NCBI GenBank assembly: GCA_003453085.1
Contig: DMMK01000754.1
Coordinates: forward strand, 1-10,201
Reading direction: 5' to 3'
DNA length: 10,201 nt
DNA from: Verrucomicrobiales bacterium
GTDB taxonomy: Bacteria > Verrucomicrobiota > Verrucomicrobiia > Verrucomicrobiales > Verrucomicrobiaceae
The position numbers and the translations under genes were made by a program. This document shows, one piece after another, positions 6,364 through 10,201 of this stretch; the stretch's first letter is position 1; each line of letters opens with the position of its first letter. The notes beneath the pieces are model-generated. The model did no database searches, was not told the origin of the DNA, and saw only the letters and a list, made by a program, of their open reading frames with translations.

Positions 6364-7641
6364 ATGCATCCTCCCGTTGCTTCTTCTTTATTTCTTGCCC
6401 TGATGGGCAGCCTTTTGGTTTCCGGCGCTGCCTGGGCGCAAACCTCGGCCCAGTTTGCGGCTCAGCAGCAGCAAAAGTACGAGTATTCCACTTTCAGTGC
6501 AATGTCGGCGCCAGTGGTTTTACCCATGGACGGAAAGGCTGACTGGCTGACTGGTCTGGACGTGAGTCTCGCGGGCAAAATCTTTCCTCACATGCACATG
6601 GATACGGCCTTCGGCACGGCCTCTACCGAGCAGGAAGAACTGCGAGCCGGGCATCATGATCCTGAGGAAAGAGACGCAGTGACGTTCCAGAACATTGAGT
6701 TCTCTCTCTCGGGGCGACTGGATGAGTACAACGAATTTTTCATCACCTATGCGGCGGCTGTGACGGGCGGGCGCATCGACCCCATCTTTGAAGAGGTGTT
6801 CTGGAAGTTTAAGAATCTCCCAGGAGGTTTTGAGGTTCGTGGCGGCCGAGTTTACAACCGGTTTGGCATTCAGAATACTTACCACCCGCACGGGTTTGAC
6901 TGGATTGACCAGTATTTGGTGAATGCCCGGATCTTGGGCGAAGACTCCATGACGACGATCGGTGCGGAGATCACTTGGCTGGCCCCGGTGCCGTGGACCT
7001 CCCAGTTTGATGTGGCGCTAGGCGTGGCCCCCAAAGGTGAGGATGACCATGGTCATGAACATGAGGAAGAAGGTGAGGCGCGTTATGCTGCTGAGGAAGC
7101 CTTCTTTGGAGAAGATGAGTTCATGCTCGTGGCCAACTGGACGAACGTTTACAACTACAATGACTTCCACCAGTTCCGTGGCGGTATTTCCGGGGCCTGG
7201 GCGGACAATGTTTCGGGTTACCGCACCAGCATCTATGGCGTGCATGCGGAGTATCAGTGGCGCGAAAACGGTTTTGATCCAGGTGGCCGCTACTTCCGGG
7301 TGCGCTCGGAGGCCATGTTCAATCGCTTCAAGGTGGAGGACGAGCTGGTGGAAGGACGCAATCCTGAAACTCAGCAAGACTTTGGTGCCTACCTGAGCCT
7401 GCTTTACGGCCTGCCGAACAATCTGGAACTGGGCCTGCGCGGTGAATACGTGGCTGGGAATGCCGACACGGCCCAGGATTCACGTTTTCGCGTCAGTCCA
7501 GGTATCACCTGGTATGCCAATGATGCACGCACGCTGCGCTTTCGCCTGCAATACAACTATGACAACTCCAATGAGCGGGGCACGGATCACGCCGTGTGGG
7601 CCCAGGTGAGCTTTGCCTGGGGCGGACCTGAAGTGCGTTGA
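6364..7641 (+). CDS. His-rich outer-membrane beta-barrel protein, probable zinc channel
   Basis: The 425-residue product has a signal peptide (residues 1-26, cleavage AWA-Q). The body is rich in alternating aromatic and polar strands and lacks a TonB box or plug, so it looks like an outer-membrane barrel. Histidine clusters stand out: HMHMD (76-80), GHHDPEE (97-103), YHPHGFDW (173-180) and DDHGHEHEEEGE (227-238). The GGRVYNRFG...HPHGFDWIDQYL block recalls, from memory, barrel proteins annotated as zinc-regulated outer-membrane receptors in gammaproteobacteria. The likely role is passage or capture of zinc at the outer membrane for the ZnuA-like protein encoded 81 bp downstream. Both leaders carry the same candidate operator. 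I choose the ATG at 6364; a TTG three codons earlier (6355) is possible. The last strand ends in SFAWG plus five residues, not in a terminal Phe. Barrel localisation is good; zinc is inference. Confidence 0.75.
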   Translation: MHPPVASSLFLALMGSLLVSGAAWAQTSAQFAAQQQQKYEYSTFSAMSAPVVLPMDGKADWLTGLDVSLAGKIFPHMHMDTAFGTASTEQEELRAGHHDPEERDAVTFQNIEFSLSGRLDEYNEFFITYAAAVTGGRIDPIFEEVFWKFKNLPGGFEVRGGRVYNRFGIQNTYHPHGFDWIDQYLVNARILGEDSMTTIGAEITWLAPVPWTSQFDVALGVAPKGEDDHGHEHEEEGEARYAAEEAFFGEDEFMLVANWTNVYNYNDFHQFRGGISGAWADNVSGYRTSIYGVHAEYQWRENGFDPGGRYFRVRSEAMFNRFKVEDELVEGRNPETQQDFGAYLSLLYGLPNNLELGLRGEYVAGNADTAQDSRFRVSPGITWYANDARTLRFRLQYNYDNSNERGTDHAVWAQVSFAWGGPEVR

Positions 7642-7647
7642 TCTTTA

Positions 7648-7667
7648 GCAACAATTTTGCATTAACA
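7648..7667. promoter_or_regulatory. Putative Zur-like operator, copy 2 (znuA)
   Basis: GCAACAATTTTGCATTAACA matches the reverse complement of copy 1 (6331-6350) at 17 of 20 positions, including an unbroken 12-base TTTGCATTAACA core. One half of the AATG-N6-CATT dyad is degenerate here (TGTT in place of CATT). It begins 6 bp after the stop of the barrel gene and precedes the leader hairpin of znuA. This suggests that znuA has its own zinc-responsive promoter, although I see no clear -35/-10 pair. Confidence 0.5.
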
Positions 7668-7679
7668 ATCGTTTCTTAT

Positions 7680-7705
7680 GAGGCACCTTGGTGGCAAGGT
7701 GCCTC
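7680..7705 (+). terminator. Perfect hairpin in the znuA leader: terminator or 5' UTR element
   Basis: GAGGCACCTTG (7680-7690) and CAAGGTGCCTC (7695-7705) form a perfect 11-bp stem with the loop GTGG. The downstream CTGTTCTTT is T-rich but not a true T run, so as a terminator of the barrel gene it would be weak. It lies between the candidate operator and the znuA ATG. It would therefore also form at the 5' end of a znuA transcript, 17 nt before the start codon, where it could protect the mRNA or modulate read-through. Confidence 0.6.
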
Positions 7706-7722
7706 CTGTTCTTTCCACCGAT

Positions 7723-8619
7723 ATGAAAACTTTCCTCTCTCTCTTTTTTCTGCTGTCCTGGGGACTCAGTGCCTCGGCTGCTGTGAAGGTGGCCACGCTT
7801 CACCCTATTTTGGCGGACGTGGCCCGGCAGGTGGGCGGCTCCCATGTGGAAGTGGTGGAGGTGATGAAAGCGGGAGGTGACATCCATCATTTTGAACCGT
7901 CTGCGCGTGACATCGCTTCCATGCGCGGGGCCCCGCTGGTCCTGGCCTGCGGCAAACATTTAGAGACTTACCTAGACAAGCTGCGCGACAGCGTCGGCAG
8001 CGGGGTGAAAATCGTGGAGGTGGGCCGACCGATACCTTCCCTTCTGCTGGATCCGAAGAATGAAATCTTTGTGTGCTGCCCGGCCCATGCCAAAAGCAGC
8101 GTGGACCCGCACTGGTGGCACAGTGCCGAAAACATGAAACGGGCCGCGCGAGTCATCGCCAGTGAACTGAGTGCGGTGGATCCGGCCAATGAAGCCTCTT
8201 ATGAAGCCGGGGCGAAGGCCGCAGGAGAGAAGTTCATGCAGCTCAAGAGCTGGGCGCAAAAGGAGATTTCGCGCATTCCTCGCGGGGACCGCAAACTGGT
8301 GACCGCTCATGCTGCTTTCGGCTATTTTTGCAAAGAGTATGGTTTCAAGACCATCCCCATGTTGGGCATCGGCCGCAGTGATGACATCTCGGCCCAGTAC
8401 ATTGCGCAGACGATCCAGGCGATCCGTGACAACAAGATCAAGGCGGTGTTTCCAGAAGACCAGGCCAACCCCAAAGTGCTGACCGAAATCGTGCGCAGCA
8501 CGGGAGTGAAGACAGGCGAAGCCCTGGTGGCCGATGGCACGTCCCTGCATGCCCATACCTTTGAGACCATGCTGGCCCACAACGTTCGGGTCATCGTGGC
8601 GGCGTTGGCTCCCCAATAA
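7723..8619 (+). CDS. znuA: Zinc/metal ABC transporter substrate-binding protein, ZnuA/TroA family
   Basis: The 298-residue product has a signal peptide (residues 1-19, ASA-A) and the cluster-9 (TroA/ZnuA) binding-protein fold with two lobes joined by a long helix. Metal ligands are visible in order: His56 in GGDIHHFEPS, His130 in VDPHWW, His196 in TAHAAFGYF, and an acidic residue in FPEDQ (245-246) or Asp271. His at the third position favours zinc; Mn-specific PsaA-type proteins have Glu there. The long acidic-His loop of Gram-negative ZnuA is absent. In its place is a short VCCPAHAKSS segment with adjacent cysteines. The frame is open to an ATG at 7678, but that would put 15 residues over the hairpin before the signal peptide, so the ATG at 7723 is chosen. 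The ATPase and permease genes are not adjacent. Family assignment is firm; zinc preference is inferred. Confidence 0.9.
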   Translation: MKTFLSLFFLLSWGLSASAAVKVATLHPILADVARQVGGSHVEVVEVMKAGGDIHHFEPSARDIASMRGAPLVLACGKHLETYLDKLRDSVGSGVKIVEVGRPIPSLLLDPKNEIFVCCPAHAKSSVDPHWWHSAENMKRAARVIASELSAVDPANEASYEAGAKAAGEKFMQLKSWAQKEISRIPRGDRKLVTAHAAFGYFCKEYGFKTIPMLGIGRSDDISAQYIAQTIQAIRDNKIKAVFPEDQANPKVLTEIVRSTGVKTGEALVADGTSLHAHTFETMLAHNVRVIVAALAPQ

Positions 8620-8633
8620 GGGCCAGTACCAAT

Positions 8634-8660
8634 CCGCACCTAACGAAGTGCCAGGTGCGG
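8634..8660. terminator. Candidate hairpin between convergent znuA and rlmD
   Basis: CCGCACCT (8634-8641) and AGGTGCGG (8653-8660) form a perfect 8-bp GC-rich stem with an 11-nt loop. It lies in the 49-bp gap between two convergent stops. Neither side has a T run, so it would be a weak or Rho-assisted bidirectional terminator. Confidence 0.45.
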
Positions 8661-8668
8661 CGGGTGGA

Positions 8669-9877
8669 TCAACGGCTCAGTGTCATCACGCACTCCAGGT
8701 GCTTGGTCTGGGGGAAGAGATCAAAGGGCTGGACCTTTTCCAACTTGAATCCTGCTTCCGTGAAGAGCACGAGATCGCGCATCTGGGTGGCGGGATTGCA
8801 GGAGATGTAAACCACGCGCTTGGGATCGAAGGCAAAAAGCTGCTGCAGGAACTCTTCACTGCAGCCGGCGCGTGGAGGGTCAATGATGACCACGGTTTCC
8901 TTGCCGACGTGCGGCACTTCCTTGAAGATTTCGCGAGCATCTGCTGCCAGGAAGCGGCAGTTGGTGAGGCCATTGATTTCAGCGTTATGGGCGGCCTTGC
9001 GGATCGCGCTCTCGGAAAGTTCCACCCCGATGACTTCCTGAAAATGACGGGCGGCGCTGATGCCAAAAAGGCCGCTGCCACAGTAGGCATCCACCAGGTA
9101 CTGAGCTCCCGCTGATTTGGCTTCATCCACGGCGTAACCCACGAAGTCGGCCAGGATGAAGGGATTGTTTTGGAAGAAGTCGCCTGCCTGGAATTCGAAT
9201 TTCACGTCGCCCACCTGTTCGATGGCGATTTGGTCCGCTTTCGTCAGCACTCCATTCACTGCGGCTCGCATCAGTAGTGTGGCTCCGTTTTTAAAAGCCT
9301 CCTGATTTGCCCGGGCTTCCGCACGGACGACGGTGAGCTGTTCATTGAGTTGGGGCATGGCGATGGGGCACTGCTCCACATCCACCATTGCGTTGCGGGT
9401 ACCCACACGCAGAAAGCCAATGGCCCCGATCTCCCCTGCTTTAGGTTTGTGAAAGTGCGGAGTGATCTTGGAGCGGTATTCGTATTGCTTGGGCGAGGCG
9501 ATCACAGGCAGCACCGGGTGCTCGATCTTTGCCATGTGCTTCAGCAACTCTTCCACCTGCCGCCGTTTCCATTCGATCTGTTTCGCGTAATCCAGGTGCT
9601 GGTACTGGCAGCCGCCACAGGTGCCAAAAAGAGGGCAGGGAGCAGCCACGCGCTCGCTGGAAGCCTCCAGTACTTCCACGAGGTCGGCATTGCTGTAGTT
9701 CTTATGATTGCGGTAGATTCGGCAGCGCACTAACTCCCCAGGCAGGGCAAATGGGACAAAGACGACCCAGCCGTCCACGCGCGCGACACCGCTGCCCTCA
9801 TTGGTCAGGTTGTCGATGCGGACATCGAGCTCCTGGTGATAGGCGAAAGGGTGGGCGACAAACTTGCGTGGGACCAT
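8669..9877 (-). CDS. rlmD: 23S rRNA (uracil-5-)-methyltransferase, RlmD/TrmA family
   Basis: The 402-residue cytoplasmic enzyme transfers a methyl group from SAM to C5 of a uridine in 23S rRNA. A TRAM RNA-binding domain covers about 12-72. An Fe-S cluster motif follows: Cys81, Cys87, Cys90 in CPLFGTCGGC, and Cys170 in VEQCP. This distinguishes RlmC/RlmD/RlmCD from the tRNA enzyme TrmA, which lacks the cluster. The C-terminal Rossmann domain has FQAGDFFQNN (229-238), DAYCGSGLFGI for SAM (263-273), IDPPRAGC (332-339), the catalytic Cys360 in ISCNPAT, and HLE at 393-395 with the likely general base Glu395. It is slightly shorter than E. coli RlmD (433). U1939 specificity is presumed; a dual U747/U1939 enzyme cannot be excluded. 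The ATG at 9877 is the only good start; no Shine-Dalgarno is seen. Confidence 0.92.
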   Translation of the reverse strand: MVPRKFVAHPFAYHQELDVRIDNLTNEGSGVARVDGWVVFVPFALPGELVRCRIYRNHKNYSNADLVEVLEASSERVAAPCPLFGTCGGCQYQHLDYAKQIEWKRRQVEELLKHMAKIEHPVLPVIASPKQYEYRSKITPHFHKPKAGEIGAIGFLRVGTRNAMVDVEQCPIAMPQLNEQLTVVRAEARANQEAFKNGATLLMRAAVNGVLTKADQIAIEQVGDVKFEFQAGDFFQNNPFILADFVGYAVDEAKSAGAQYLVDAYCGSGLFGISAARHFQEVIGVELSESAIRKAAHNAEINGLTNCRFLAADAREIFKEVPHVGKETVVIIDPPRAGCSEEFLQQLFAFDPKRVVYISCNPATQMRDLVLFTEAGFKLEKVQPFDLFPQTKHLECVMTLSR

Positions 9878-9883
9878 CGTTAC

Positions 9884-9911
9884 TCTGTAGCAGAGGCGGC
9901 GGGCAGGTCAA
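9884..9911 (-). promoter_or_regulatory. Possible promoter of rlmD
   Basis: On the minus strand TTGACC (complement of 9906-9911) is followed after 16 bp by TACAGA (complement of 9884-9889). The -35 matches consensus at five of six positions and the -10 at three. If real, transcription would begin at or within a few bases of the ATG at 9877, giving a nearly leaderless mRNA, which fits the missing Shine-Dalgarno. This rests on weak consensus matching only. Confidence 0.25.
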
Positions 9912-9959
9912 ATGAGGGGTGAGATCAGATGTGGATAGGCAGGGCTGGGAGTTTAGAGG

Positions 9960-9989
9960 TTGACGAAAATGCGTCGGAATCTTTACGTT
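9960..9989 (+). promoter_or_regulatory. Possible promoter of the truncated secreted-protein gene
   Basis: TTGACG at 9960-9965 is a good -35. After 18 bp TACGTT (9984-9989) is a weak -10. The -35 overlaps a small inverted repeat GACG-N6-CGTC (9962-9975). A start of transcription near 9996 would leave a leader of about 27 nt before the TTG start at 10023. The evidence is a single good hexamer. Confidence 0.25.
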
Positions 9990-10022
9990 CACGGATTAAT
10001 CCTCGCGGCCCTGGCCTAACCA

Positions 10023-10201
10023 TTGAAACTTTCATTTTATTCCTTGATCCTACGTCTGGCTGTCATGACGGCCTGCCTGGGGACTTTTCTTCCTGCCCAA
10101 GGTCAGGAGGCCAATCCCGCCTTTCAAAGCACAGACAGTTTTTTGACGGCCCTCAACAATGCGGACTGGGAATGCTCCTTCACCAGCTACCCGCGACTGC
10201 G
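10023..10201 (+). CDS. Secreted protein of unknown function, N-terminal part (runs off window)
   Basis: Only the first 59 codons are inside the window; the frame is still open at its end. It is bounded upstream by an in-frame TAA at 10017-10019. With TTG at 10023 as start, the N-terminus is a good signal peptide: a Lys at position 2, a hydrophobic core at about 4-23, and a likely cleavage site after AQG or nearby at 26-28. The next in-frame ATG (10065) would leave only about 13 residues before the cleavage region, too short for a signal peptide, so TTG is preferred. The start of the mature part (residues 29-59) has FLTALNNADWECSF with one Cys. I do not recognise the family. It is transcribed divergently from rlmD, with about 145 bp between the starts. 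Confidence 0.6.
   Translation, partial: MKLSFYSLILRLAVMTACLGTFLPAQGQEANPAFQSTDSFLTALNNADWECSFTSYPRL

Noticed and set aside
7678..7722. ATG at 7678 as the znuA start
   Set aside because: It would add 15 residues, translated through the hairpin, before a normal signal peptide. Kept only as an alternative.
1..10201. Defence system, CRISPR array, phage or insertion sequence
   Set aside because: No array of repeats, transposase, integrase, nuclease or terminal inverted repeats was found. The genes are metabolic, transport and rRNA-modification genes with uniform base use.

Overview
The window is about 10.2 kb of GC-rich bacterial chromosome. It is densely coded on both strands and carries mostly housekeeping and transport genes. 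Gene content and style suggest a Gram-negative member of the Verrucomicrobiota, near Prosthecobacter or Verrucomicrobium. The clues are a secreted SGNH/amidohydrolase fusion, an outer-membrane barrel protein with a signal peptide, and no Shine-Dalgarno motif before any gene. This placement is an inference from style. There is no rRNA gene or other marker to prove it. I see no tRNA, rRNA, CRISPR array, insertion sequence or phage gene.

Layout. (1) 25-2655 (+): a large secreted protein joining an SGNH/GDSL hydrolase to a D-aminoacylase-type amidohydrolase. (2) 2659-4240 (-): a tight three-gene set read from high to low coordinates, histidine phosphatase, then rpiB, then a YiiD_C-type hot-dog thioesterase. 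It converges with gene 1 only 3 bp apart. (3) 4353-5324 (-): an HSL-family alpha/beta hydrolase ending in a clear intrinsic terminator. (4) 5325-5623: a divergent intergenic region with a long imperfect stem-loop. (5) 5624-6223 (+): wrbA, an FMN quinone oxidoreductase, with a strong terminator. (6) 6364-8619 (+): a zinc-uptake pair, a His-rich outer-membrane barrel protein and a ZnuA-like periplasmic binding protein. (7) 8669-9877 (-): an RlmD-family rRNA uracil-5-methyltransferase with an Fe-S Cys motif. (8) 10023 to the window end (+): the start of an unrecognised secreted protein that begins with TTG.

The most interesting point is the zinc module. The leaders of the barrel gene and of znuA each hold a 20-bp element matching the other at 17 of 20 positions, in opposite orientation. 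The first copy has an AATG-N6-CATT dyad like that of proteobacterial Zur boxes. Together with the His-rich barrel and a binding protein whose third metal ligand is His, this suggests a Zur-type regulon in which an outer-membrane zinc channel feeds a periplasmic zinc carrier. The ABC ATPase and permease genes are not adjacent. Other notable items are the two-enzyme fusion, the Glu-type RpiB without the Cys base, the stem-loop upstream of the alpha/beta hydrolase, and hairpins on both sides of znuA.
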